From PFJX01 sp964542455 (GTDB taxonomy: Bacteria > Pseudomonadota > Gammaproteobacteria > Burkholderiales > Thiobacillaceae), in the NCBI GenBank assembly GCA_964542455.1, contig CAZIUC010000006.1, positions 1 through 64,000 on the forward strand: DNA of 64,000 nucleotides, in the 5' to 3' direction. How positions within the stretch are numbered: the first letter of the stretch is position 1; each line of letters opens with the position of its first letter. Under the pieces are notes generated by a model. The model did no database searches and was not told where the DNA came from. It saw nothing but the letters and a program-made list of their open reading frames with translations. Below are positions 37,881 to 46,641 of the stretch, in pieces. The position numbers and the translations under genes were made by a program.

Positions 37881-40800
37881 ATGCCCTGATTCGTCGTCTG
37901 CGTAGCTTCTCCATTCGCCAGCAACTGGTCATCGGCATCGTCCTGTTGCTGACCCTGCTGATGAGCCTGCTGGTGATCGATCTGGTTATCCGGCAAAACG
38001 AATTTCTCCAAAGTAACAGTCAGCAACAGGCGCGTGGCCTGGCGAATACGCTGGCGGTGAGCAGCACTTCCTGGGTGATGGCCAATGACGTGGTCGGGTT
38101 GCAGGAGGTGGTGCGCTCGGTGGACCGCGAACCGAATGTGCGCTACGCCATGTTGCTCAGCCGGGAAGGCCGGGTGCTGGCGCACAGCGAGCCGGCTCGC
38201 ATCGGTCTTTACCTGACGGATGCGCGCAGCCTTCGCCTGCTTGCCGCGCCGGCACGGCTCACGATATTGGCCAGTGACGCGAATGTCATCGACCTGGCGG
38301 CGCCGGTGATGGGTGGGGGTCGCCTGCTCGCCTGGGCTCGTGTCGGTATGGGGCGCGAGGAGGTCGCCGCCAGCCTGAGCCGCATCCGCCGCGATGGCAT
38401 TCTGTTTACCCTGTCGGGCATCGCCCTGGGCATCTTGCTCGCCTTCGCGATCGCGCATGGCCTGACCCGCAACCTGCGCCGCCTGGTCGAGGGTGTCGGG
38501 CGTGTCGCCGCCGGAGAGCGGAATTTTCGACTATCTTTTCGGCGCAAGGATGAAGTCGGCCGGCTGGGTGACGATTTCAACGGCATGCTGGCGGCCCTGG
38601 AAAAAAACGAGACCGAGCGTGAAAGCGCGGAAATGCAGGCCCGCGCCGCCCAGGTGGAATTGGCCGGATTGCTGGCCCACGCCGACGATTCCCGCCTGGC
38701 CCTGCTCAGCATGCTGGAAGATCAGAAAGCGGCGGAAAACGCGTTGCGCCAATCCGAAGTGGCCTTGCGTGAAAGCGAATTTCTGTTCCGTTCGCAGTTC
38801 GACCGAGGCAACTTCGGCATCGCCATCACTTCTCCGGAAAAAGGCTGGCTACGCATCAACCCCTACCTGTGTGGCCTGCTGGGCTACGAAGAAAGTGAGC
38901 TGCAGGGCATGAGCTGGGCGGAGATGACCTATCCGGACGACCTTGCCGCCGATGTGGCCCAGTTCGAGCAACTGCTGGCCGGCGAAATCGACGCCTACGA
39001 ACTGGACAAACGCTTTCTCTCCAAATCGGGTGAGATCGTCTACACCCATCTCACCGTGTCCTGCTTTCGAGAAAACGGTCAGGTGAAATTTGTCATTGCC
39101 TCGCTGCTGGACATCGGTGAGCGCAAGCGCGCGGATGCGGCCATTCAGCAGCTCAATGCGGAACTGGAACAGCGCGTGCTCGAACGCACCCGCGAACTGG
39201 TGCAGGCCAAGCAGGAGGCCGAGGCGGCCAATCAGGCCAAGAGTGCTTTCCTGGCCAACATGAGCCATGAAATCCGCACGCCGATGAATGCCATCGTCGG
39301 TCTCACCCATTTACTGCAGGTCGGCAGCCACACCCCGGAACAGCGGGACAAGCTGGGCAAGATCGCCGATTCGGCTCATCACTTGCTCTCCGTGATCAAC
39401 GACGTACTCGATATTTCCAAGATCGAAGCCGGCAAGTTCAGCCTGGAAAATACCGACTTCGATCTCGATCGTCTGCTTGGTGGCGTCGCCAATCTGGTAC
39501 TCGAAAAAGCCCGCGCAAAGGGCCTGGAACTGGTCATCGACATCGCCCCGAACCTGCCCCGTTGGTTGCGTGGCGACCCCACCCGCCTGACCCAGGCCTT
39601 GCTCAACTACACCGGCAATGCGATCAAATTCACCCAGGCCGGCAGCATCGTCATCCATGCGCGCATGGTCGAGGAGAGCGACAGCGATCTACTGTTGCGA
39701 TTCGAAGTACGCGATAGCGGTATCGGCATCCCGGAAGAGGCCATGTCGCGCCTGTTTCAGGCCTTCGAGCAGGTGGACGGTTCCACCACCCGCCGTTATG
39801 GCGGCACCGGCCTGGGGCTGGCCATCACCCGACGCCTGGCGGAATTGATGCATGGTGAGGCTGGTGTGGAGAGTCGGCAGGGGCGGGGCAGCGTGTTCTG
39901 GTTCACCGCGCGCCTCGGCCGCTCCGCGCATATGGCGGAGCGCGCGCCTCACCCGCGCCTGGAAGTGCGTCGGGTCTTGCTGGCCGACGATGTGGCCGAG
40001 GCACGCGAAGTGCTGAGCGCAATGCTGCGCGCCATGGGCCCGCGAGTGGAAGCCGTCGAGTCAGGCGAGGCGGCGCTGGATCAGCTCGTGGCGGCCGACC
40101 AGGCCGGCGAGCCATATGACCTGGTGGTGCTGGACTGGCGCATGCCCGGTCTGGACGGCATGGAGACCGTGCGCAGGCTCCAGGAATTACCTCTTTCCCA
40201 TGCACCGGAGCGCTTGCTGGTGACCGCCTACGACGATCCGGAATTACGCGAAGCCGCCCGCGCGGCCGGGTTCCACTCGGTGTTGATCAAGCCGGTGACG
40301 CCGTCGACACTGTATGACAACCTGATTCCGTTATTCGATGCCGCCGTGTCCGCCAACATGATCGACTCGCGGGCCGGGCTCCGAGCGGGCGCCGATCTTG
40401 GCGGAGCGCGCCTGCTGCTGTGCGAGGACAACCCGATCAACCAGGAAGTCGCCCTCGAACTCCTGCGCGAGGTCGGCCTCGACGCCGATCTCGCGGAAAA
40501 CGGCCTGGTGGCGCTGGAAATGGTCAGACAAGCGGCAGGCCGGCGGCCCTACGACCTCATTCTCATGGACATGCAGATGCCGCTGATGGATGGCCTCGAA
40601 GCCACCCGCGCGATTCGTGCTCTGCCCGGCCAGGAGATGGTGCCGATCCTGGCGATGACCGCCAACGCCTTCAGCGAAGACCGCCAGCGTTGTCTGGAGG
40701 CGGGCATGAACGATCATGTCGCCAAGCCGGTGGACCCGGACGCGCTTCATGCGGCCCTGGCTAAATGGCTGCCGCGACGGGCGCGCGTTCTCGCCACCCG

Positions 40801-41440
40801 TGCCGTCGCCGGTTCCGGCGAGGACTTTGTCGCGAGTTTCACCACCGCTTTTGCCGCCATCGCGGGTCTGGATGTAGACGCCGGTTTGCGCATGACGCGC
40901 GGCAATCCGGAGAAATACGCCACCCTGTTGCATCTCTTCATCGAGCACCATGAGTCCGACATGGCGCGCCTGCGCGACTGTCTGGCCACTGGCGACCATG
41001 ACCAGGCTCGGCGCCTGGCGCATAGCCTCAAAGGCGCATCGGGCAGCATCGCCGCGATGGGCTTGTGCAGGCTCGCGACGGAACTCGACACGGCCCTGCG
41101 CGAAGGTCGATCGGAAGCGGAAATCGAGGCGCGGATCGAGGCATACGCGCAAGCGCAACTGGCGTTCGCCGCCGCTGTGCGCGCGATCGTGCCCCAGACC
41201 ACGGCCGTCACCAGTAGCGCGCCGGTCGATTGGGCCAGCGTGCGCGGGCACCTGGATGCGCTTGCCGCCTTGCTCGCGGAGGGCGATGCCCGCGCAATCA
41301 CCCTGCTGCGTGAAATCGCGCCCGACTTGCGCGCCGCCCTGGGCGACACGGTGGGCCCATTGCAGCGCCAGATCGAAATTTTTGATTTCGAGGCGGCGCT
41401 GGAAACGCTGCGCGCCGCGCGCGAGCAACTTGGGGACTGA
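37877..41440 (+). CDS. Hybrid kinase (TM-HAMP-PAS-HisKA-HATPase-REC-REC-HPT)
   Basis: This 1187 aa membrane kinase has TM1 near 17-37, a periplasmic loop of about 135 residues, TM2 near 175-195, HAMP (about 195-250), and a PAS domain (about 300-415). Then come HisKA (S-H-E-I-R-T-P near 463), HATPase (G-G-T-G-L-G-L-A-I), two receivers (Asp near 752 in V-V-L-D-W-R-M-P and near 897 in I-L-M-D-M-Q-M-P), HPT (A-H-S-L-K-G-A-S near 1045) and a tail like those of the cluster 1 kinases. The double receiver with HPT is a full phosphorelay. The preceding PhnD-like lipoprotein overlaps by ATGA and probably supplies the ligand signal. Confidence 0.92.
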   Translation: MNALIRRLRSFSIRQQLVIGIVLLLTLLMSLLVIDLVIRQNEFLQSNSQQQARGLANTLAVSSTSWVMANDVVGLQEVVRSVDREPNVRYAMLLSREGRVLAHSEPARIGLYLTDARSLRLLAAPARLTILASDANVIDLAAPVMGGGRLLAWARVGMGREEVAASLSRIRRDGILFTLSGIALGILLAFAIAHGLTRNLRRLVEGVGRVAAGERNFRLSFRRKDEVGRLGDDFNGMLAALEKNETERESAEMQARAAQVELAGLLAHADDSRLALLSMLEDQKAAENALRQSEVALRESEFLFRSQFDRGNFGIAITSPEKGWLRINPYLCGLLGYEESELQGMSWAEMTYPDDLAADVAQFEQLLAGEIDAYELDKRFLSKSGEIVYTHLTVSCFRENGQVKFVIASLLDIGERKRADAAIQQLNAELEQRVLERTRELVQAKQEAEAANQAKSAFLANMSHEIRTPMNAIVGLTHLLQVGSHTPEQRDKLGKIADSAHHLLSVINDVLDISKIEAGKFSLENTDFDLDRLLGGVANLVLEKARAKGLELVIDIAPNLPRWLRGDPTRLTQALLNYTGNAIKFTQAGSIVIHARMVEESDSDLLLRFEVRDSGIGIPEEAMSRLFQAFEQVDGSTTRRYGGTGLGLAITRRLAELMHGEAGVESRQGRGSVFWFTARLGRSAHMAERAPHPRLEVRRVLLADDVAEAREVLSAMLRAMGPRVEAVESGEAALDQLVAADQAGEPYDLVVLDWRMPGLDGMETVRRLQELPLSHAPERLLVTAYDDPELREAARAAGFHSVLIKPVTPSTLYDNLIPLFDAAVSANMIDSRAGLRAGADLGGARLLLCEDNPINQEVALELLREVGLDADLAENGLVALEMVRQAAGRRPYDLILMDMQMPLMDGLEATRAIRALPGQEMVPILAMTANAFSEDRQRCLEAGMNDHVAKPVDPDALHAALAKWLPRRARVLATRAVAGSGEDFVASFTTAFAAIAGLDVDAGLRMTRGNPEKYATLLHLFIEHHESDMARLRDCLATGDHDQARRLAHSLKGASGSIAAMGLCRLATELDTALREGRSEAEIEARIEAYAQAQLAFAAAVRAIVPQTTAVTSSAPVDWASVRGHLDALAALLAEGDARAITLLREIAPDLRAALGDTVGPLQRQIEIFDFEAALETLRAAREQLGD

Positions 41441-41747
41441 GCAATGGGCCATGACCGTGCTGCACTTACAAGCCACGCTACCTGCTCGCCCCTTTATGAA
41501 AGGCTCTGTATGCGGCAACGGATAAATCGTATGCGGCGGGTTGGGACGAGTTCCCCCCTTTGCAAAAGGGGGGCTAGGGGGGATTTCTCCGGTGGTTGCA
41601 CATGTGCAGACGAGCAAATCCCCCTCACTCCCCCTTTGCCAAAGGGGGAAGTTGCCCCCGTAAGCGGGCGGTGCCGATTTCACCCTCGCGGGCAGCCGCG
41701 TAGGATGGGTTGAGCGATAGCGAAACCCATCAAATCCACTGACTGAC
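41441..41747. other. Repeat-filled gap between cluster 2 kinases
   Basis: Apart from the palindromic repeat at 41553-41650 and a GATGGGTT/AACCCATC inverted pair near 41704-41731, no gene is seen. The downstream kinase may have its own promoter here. Confidence 0.5.
41553..41650. repeat. CCCCCCTTTG/CAAAGGGGG repeat, full copy
   Basis: Two short palindromes, CCCCCCTTTGCAAAAGGGGG (41553-41572) and CCCCCTTTGCCAAAGGGGG (41630-41648), flank a GGATTT...AAATCC inner inverted pair. Same design as 58720-58818 and the element inside the tolC-like gene. Confidence 0.85.
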
Positions 41748-44507
41748 ATGGACATCGTCTTCCTCATCTACGGATTGGCCTTCCTGGCGCTGGGCCTGGT
41801 ATTGGTGATCTGGCCCAAGCACGACAGCCGTTTCGATCTGGCCACCCTGAGCCGCTGGCTGGCGGCATTCGCCTTCGTCCATGGCGCGCTGGAGTGGACT
41901 GATCTGTGGCGCGTGGCGCGGGGAGATACGATGACGTTGGCCGCCTTGCGGCCATTCATGCTGCTCGCTTCCTACCTGCTGCTCTATGAATTCGGCCGCC
42001 GCCTGGTCGTCGCATCCCTGCTTGCTCCCAGCGCCCTCACTCGCGCGCTGCTGTCGAAGCCCATCCATATCGTGTTGCTGGCCGGTGTGACGGCGGGCAG
42101 CCTGTGGGGCGATGATTTCCTGCTCAACCTCACCATCTGGTCGCGTTACCTCTACGGCTTCCCCGCTTCCCTGCTCGCCGGCGTCGGCTTTCTGCTCTAT
42201 TGCGGAAACCGCGTCCAGCCCACGCTGGATAGCGACGAATTCCGGCCGGTCTGGCGCGCCTGCCTGCTGGCCGGCGCCGCCTTCATCGCCTATGGCGTAT
42301 TCGGTGGTCTGGTGGTGCCGCGCGCAGGCTGGGCGCCCGCCGTCTGGCTCAACCAGGAAGGATTTCAGGAAAGCAGCGGCATCCCGGTGCAGTTGTTTCG
42401 CGCCATCTGCGCGGTCGCGTTGGCGTTTTCCGTGGCCTATGTCCTGCGCATCTTCCATCTCGAGCGTGGCCAACGCATGCGCCTGGCGCTCGATCGCGCC
42501 GAGGCCGCGCTCGAGCAGGCCGGTCGTCTTGGGCGACACAACCAGTTGCTGCTGGAATCGGTGGCGGAAGGCATCTTCGGCATCGACCGCCAGGGCCGTG
42601 CCACGTTCATCAATCCGGCGGCGCTGGCCATGCTCGGCTATACGCCGGAGGAAGTGATCGGCAAACCCATCCATGAGCTCATGCACCATAGTTTCCCGGA
42701 TGGCGACCACTACCCCACGGACGTGTGCCCCACCTCTCTGACCCTGCTCGACGGCAAGACCCGTCATGTGAAGGACGACCACTTCTGGCGCAAGGACGGC
42801 AGCCATTTCCCGGTCGAATACCACACCGCGCAAATCCGCGAGCAGGACGAGATCATCGGAGCCGTATTGGTGTTTCAGGACACCACGGAGCGCTTGCGCA
42901 TCGAGGCCGAACTGGAACAGCACCGCCTTCACCTGGAGGAGCGGGTGGCACAACGCACGGCGGAACTTCAGGAGGCCGAACTGAAGAGCCGCCTGATTCT
43001 GGATGCCAGCGCCAATGGCCTTTACGGTATGGACAATACCGGCAACCTCATCTTCATCAACCCGACCGGCGGCGCCATGCTGGGTTACACGGCCGATGCG
43101 CTGATCGGCCGCCCGGTGCATGACACCCTGCACCATACGCATGCTGACGGCTCGCCTTTTCCCGCCGCGGCCTGCCCGATGCTGGTGGCATTGCGCAACG
43201 GCAAGCCGGTGCGCAACGACGATGATCTGTTCTGGCGTGCCGATGGCACGCCGCTGCCGGTGGCCACCGCCACCCAGCCCATGTTGCAAGAGGGCCGGGT
43301 GGTCGGCGCGGTGGTCAGCTTCAACGACATCAGCCAGCGCAAGGCCCTTGACGCCGCGCGCGATCAGGCTCTGGCCGAGGCCGAACGCCTGACGCGGGTG
43401 AAGAGCGAATTCCTCGCCAACATGAGCCACGAAATCCGCACGCCGCTGAACGGCGTCCTCGGTCTGGCCCAGGTCGGTTACCGTGACAGTGCCGGACGCG
43501 GCAAGGCGAGCGAGACTTTCGCCAAGATCGTGCAATCTGGAAATCTGCTCCTGGGCATCATCAACGACATACTCGATTTCTCGAAAATCGAGGCCGGTAA
43601 GCTACAGGTCGAGTCGGTGCCGGTCGAATTGCTCGCGGTGTTGCGCGAAGTGACCAATCTCATGAATGAGCGCGCTCAGGCCAAAGGGCTCGCGTTCAAG
43701 ATCAGGAAGGCGCAAGACCTGCCCTTTGCGTGCAACAGCGACCCGGTGCGGCTGAGTCAGATTCTCATCAACCTGCTCGCCAACGCCATCAAGTTCACCG
43801 AGTCCGGCAGTGTCACCCTCGGCATCGCGCGTGACGGCGAGCAACTGGTGTTCACGGTTACGGATACCGGCATCGGTATGACGCCGGAACAGCTCGCGCG
43901 TCTGTTCCGCCCCTTTGAACAGGCCGATGGTTCCACTACCCGCCGCTTCGGCGGCACTGGTCTGGGGTTGGCCATCACCCAGCGCCTGCTGCAACTCATG
44001 GGTGGGGAAATCCATGTGGAAAGCCGGGTCGGTAGCGGCAGTCGTTTCGAGGTGCGCCTGCCCTGCAGCGAAGCCAGTCTGGCGCCGGTCGACAGCCCCG
44101 CCCGCGCGGCGCGTGGACTGACCCTGCCGCTGGCGGGTCTCAGTATCCTGGTCGCCGAGGACAACGAGGTGAATCAGGAGGTGATCCGGGGGTTGCTGAG
44201 CGGCGACGGCGCCAATGTCATCCTCGCCGACAATGGACGCAAGGCGGTGGAATGCGTACTCAGCATGGGCAGTGCCGCCTTCGATATCGTTCTGATGGAC
44301 ATCCAGATGCCGGAAATGGGGGGCCATGAAGCGACCCGACGCATCCTCGAACTCGCCCCCGATCTGCCCATTATCGGCCAGACGGCCCATGCCTTCGCCG
44401 AGGAAAAAGCCGCCTGCCTGGCGGCCGGCATGGTCGCCCACATCGCCAAACCACTCGACCCGGACGCACTGGCCGACCTCATCCTGCGTCACGCACGACG
44501 CAGGTAG
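41748..44507 (+). CDS. Hybrid kinase with 7-TM N-terminus, two PAS, REC
   Basis: The 919 aa protein starts with a MASE-like block of about seven membrane helices (1-235), then two PAS domains (about 265-390 and 415-530). Both contain an H-H-x(3)-D-G-x(2)-[FY]-P-x(3)-C-P motif (H-H-S-F-P-D-G-D-H-Y-P-T-D-V-C-P and H-H-T-H-A-D-G-S-P-F-P-A-A-A-C-P). HisKA (S-H-E-I-R-T-P-L-N near 560), HATPase and one receiver (Asp near 849 in L-M-D-I-Q-M-P-E-M-G-G) follow. Unlike its neighbours it lacks HPT. It probably senses a membrane or quinone-related cue (inference from the 7-TM domain). It is followed 118 bp later by an HTH-receiver gene, a possible partner. Confidence 0.9.
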   Translation: MDIVFLIYGLAFLALGLVLVIWPKHDSRFDLATLSRWLAAFAFVHGALEWTDLWRVARGDTMTLAALRPFMLLASYLLLYEFGRRLVVASLLAPSALTRALLSKPIHIVLLAGVTAGSLWGDDFLLNLTIWSRYLYGFPASLLAGVGFLLYCGNRVQPTLDSDEFRPVWRACLLAGAAFIAYGVFGGLVVPRAGWAPAVWLNQEGFQESSGIPVQLFRAICAVALAFSVAYVLRIFHLERGQRMRLALDRAEAALEQAGRLGRHNQLLLESVAEGIFGIDRQGRATFINPAALAMLGYTPEEVIGKPIHELMHHSFPDGDHYPTDVCPTSLTLLDGKTRHVKDDHFWRKDGSHFPVEYHTAQIREQDEIIGAVLVFQDTTERLRIEAELEQHRLHLEERVAQRTAELQEAELKSRLILDASANGLYGMDNTGNLIFINPTGGAMLGYTADALIGRPVHDTLHHTHADGSPFPAAACPMLVALRNGKPVRNDDDLFWRADGTPLPVATATQPMLQEGRVVGAVVSFNDISQRKALDAARDQALAEAERLTRVKSEFLANMSHEIRTPLNGVLGLAQVGYRDSAGRGKASETFAKIVQSGNLLLGIINDILDFSKIEAGKLQVESVPVELLAVLREVTNLMNERAQAKGLAFKIRKAQDLPFACNSDPVRLSQILINLLANAIKFTESGSVTLGIARDGEQLVFTVTDTGIGMTPEQLARLFRPFEQADGSTTRRFGGTGLGLAITQRLLQLMGGEIHVESRVGSGSRFEVRLPCSEASLAPVDSPARAARGLTLPLAGLSILVAEDNEVNQEVIRGLLSGDGANVILADNGRKAVECVLSMGSAAFDIVLMDIQMPEMGGHEATRRILELAPDLPIIGQTAHAFAEEKAACLAAGMVAHIAKPLDPDALADLILRHARRR

Positions 44508-44625
44508 AAATGCCGCGCCTGCCCCGCTCGGGATTCCGGCTACCCGGTAGCCCTATCGCCGAAGCGGTCGCTATCCGGCTATACTCGCCGCGCTTTTGGT
44601 AAATATGACAACTTTGGCGATCTGT

Positions 44626-45243
44626 ATGGACCCTACCCCTCCCGAATCGAACGATCCCTATTTCAGCACCTCGCAAGCCGCCAAGATGCTTGGCGTCTCA
44701 CTCGGCACGGTGCAAAACATGGTTGAAGAAGGCGTGCTCGATGCCTGGAAAACTTCGGGCGGACATCGCCGCATCAAACGCGAATCGGTCATGGCCCAGC
44801 TTGCCAAACGCGGTAGCGCCCAGGCGACGCCGCTGGCAAGTGAAGGCGATCTGTCGCTCCTGATCGCCGAGGACGATGTTTTCCTGCAAAAGCTCTACCT
44901 CAAGACGATGCAAGCCTGGGGGTTGCCGTTATCCATCGAGATCGTCGGCAATGGCTTCGATGCCCTGATGGTGGTCGGGCAGCGGGTGCCGGATGTCCTC
45001 ATCGTCGACCTGATCATGCCCGGGATGGATGGTTTCGAACTGGTACGCGCCCTGCACAGCAACCCGGCGCTGGCCAGCACCGACATCATCGTGGTCAGCA
45101 GCATGAGTCGCGAAGAAATCGCCAAACACGGCACGCTGCCGCCGGATGTGCCGATTTACGGTAAACCCGTCCCATTCCACGAACTGCACGGTTTCTTCCG
45201 CGCTAAAACCACCCAGAAGCTCAAGCTGCAACGCGGCCGCTGA
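44626..45243 (+). CDS. Excisionase-type HTH plus receiver domain protein
   Basis: The 205 aa protein joins an N-terminal excisionase/MerR-like winged HTH (S-T-S-Q-A-A-K-M-L-G-V-S-L-G-T-V-Q-N-M-V, then T-S-G-G-H-R-R-I, about 14-55) to a C-terminal receiver domain (about 76-195). L-L-I-A-E-D-D starts the receiver; phospho-Asp is in V-L-I-V-D-L-I-M-P-G-M-D-G. The DNA-binding domain precedes the receiver, the reverse of OmpR or NarL regulators. It lies 118 bp after a hybrid kinase and probably is its output regulator. ATG 44626 is favoured; 44605 is an alternative in the same frame. Confidence 0.87.
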   Translation: MDPTPPESNDPYFSTSQAAKMLGVSLGTVQNMVEEGVLDAWKTSGGHRRIKRESVMAQLAKRGSAQATPLASEGDLSLLIAEDDVFLQKLYLKTMQAWGLPLSIEIVGNGFDALMVVGQRVPDVLIVDLIMPGMDGFELVRALHSNPALASTDIIVVSSMSREEIAKHGTLPPDVPIYGKPVPFHELHGFFRAKTTQKLKLQRGR

Positions 45244-45314
45244 GGTTGTGGCCGATGCGGCCGGGTAGGGCTTAGGCCAGATCCGCGCGCGGCGACTCCC
45301 TGCCGTTTCCGGGG

Positions 45315-45683
45315 CTACTCCAGCATTTCCGTATCTTCATGGCGATAAGCCGGGGCGCAGGCGCAGAGCAGACGCAAGGTTTCGCCGCCGTCATTGCGCA
45401 GGCAATGCGCGGTGCCGGGCGGAATGAGGACGGTGTCGCCGGGGGCGATGGCGAATTCTTCGTCGCCCAGGGTCATGCGGCCGCTGCCGGAAACGATGAA
45501 ATACAACTCCTCGCTTTCGCGATGCCGGTGCAAAAGCGTGGCGCCACCGGGTAGCACGCTGGCTTCGGCCAGGCTTTGCCGGGCATTGCCCCGCGCGGCG
45601 GGGTGCATCAGTTCGCGGACGCTGGAGCCGTCTTTCGTGACATAAGCCGGCACTTCGGCGAGTCGGCTGAGGATGACGGTCAT
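45315..45683 (-). CDS. Cupin domain protein
   Basis: The 122 aa protein is a single-domain cupin. The two metal motifs are visible: G-x(5)-H-x-H-x(3)-E as G-G-A-T-L-L-H-R-H-R-E-S-E-E (near residues 46-59), and P-G-T-A-H-C near 88-93. Substrate is unknown; such small cupins include isomerases and dioxygenases as well as binding proteins. Its start overlaps the hydrolase stop (ATGA), so the two are co-translated. Confidence 0.88.
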   Translation of the reverse strand: MTVILSRLAEVPAYVTKDGSSVRELMHPAARGNARQSLAEASVLPGGATLLHRHRESEELYFIVSGSGRMTLGDEEFAIAPGDTVLIPPGTAHCLRNDGGETLRLLCACAPAYRHEDTEMLE

Positions 45684-46564
45684 GGCGGGGTTCCCTTGGT
45701 GGTGGCGGCGAATACCTCGCGCAGGAAGGTGATGAGTCGGCCGCTGTGGCGTTCCAGTTCGTCGCCGGCGTCGTGTTCACCGGGCAGCACCAGCAGGTTT
45801 ACCCAGTCTCCGGAGCGCCGGGCATGAATGGCCTGAGCGTCGCCGACCGGAACCGTCGTGTCTTCGCTGCCGTGCACCAGCAGAACCGGGCAATGGACGC
45901 GCGCAATGGTGTTGACCGGGGCGATGGCGTCGAAACGCTGGCCGATGACGCGCTGGACGTAGCGCAGCACATACCAGCCAAGCGGGACATAAGGGATGCC
46001 TTTGCCGGCCAGCCAGCGCCGCATCATGGTTTCCGGGTGAGCGAAGGCGGCGAGGCTGATGACGCCGGCCAGATCGTCGCGCCGGGAAGCGGAGAGCAAT
46101 GCGGCGGCGGCGCCGACGGAGTGGCCGACGAGCGCGATTTTTTCCGGGATGGCTTCGGGCCGGTTTTTCAGCCAGGCAATGGCCGCGTCGAGGTCTTCGG
46201 CGAAGCGCGGCATGGAGGAAAAGGTATCGCCGTCGCTGCCGCCGTGGTTGCGCGCATCGATCAGCAAGACGGTCAATCCGGCGTCCCGCATGGGACGCGC
46301 CAGCGGCAGCATCATTTCGGCATTGGCGCCCCAGCCGTGCAGGATGATGACGCCGGGCGCGGGTTGGCCCGCGGCGCCCGGCAGCAGCCAGCCGAGCAGA
46401 TGCCGACCACGCACGGTGGGCAAGCGGACTTCGCGCCCGGTCAATCCGTGTTGCGCGAGGCTGGCGGTCTCAGCGATGCGCGGCGCGCGCAGGCCAAGCC
46501 GGATCAGGAGGTTGAGGCCGGCGAGGAAGGCGAGGACGGAGGCGAGGATGAGGACGGCGGTCAT
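45680..46564 (-). CDS. Alpha/beta hydrolase
   Basis: The 294 aa protein has an N-terminal membrane anchor (about 3-22) and an alpha/beta hydrolase fold. The oxyanion segment is I-I-L-H-G-W-G-A-N-A near residue 76, the nucleophile elbow G-H-S-V-G near residue 145, and H-G-S-E-D-T-T-V-P (acid) and G-E-H-D (His) near the C-terminus complete the triad. Substrate is unknown; the anchor suggests a membrane-linked esterase. The start at 46564 was chosen because the longer open frame upstream runs antisense through the ABC-F gene. The cupin gene overlaps its stop. Confidence 0.88.
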   Translation of the reverse strand: MTAVLILASVLAFLAGLNLLIRLGLRAPRIAETASLAQHGLTGREVRLPTVRGRHLLGWLLPGAAGQPAPGVIILHGWGANAEMMLPLARPMRDAGLTVLLIDARNHGGSDGDTFSSMPRFAEDLDAAIAWLKNRPEAIPEKIALVGHSVGAAAALLSASRRDDLAGVISLAAFAHPETMMRRWLAGKGIPYVPLGWYVLRYVQRVIGQRFDAIAPVNTIARVHCPVLLVHGSEDTTVPVGDAQAIHARRSGDWVNLLVLPGEHDAGDELERHSGRLITFLREVFAATTKGTPP

Positions 46565-46577
46565 GAGGCCGTCACTG

Positions 46578-46641
46578 TAGCGCCGGCGTCTCGCCGGCAT
46601 CTTTGCCCAGGCAGACGTGGGCCGGCGAGATGCCGGCGCTA
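46578..46641. repeat. Palindromic repeat, TAGCGCCGGC family
   Basis: Arms 46578-46598 and 46621-46641 pair with a single mismatch. Bases 46639-46641 (minus-strand TAG) are the stop codon of the ABC-F gene, as at ubiV. Confidence 0.85.
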
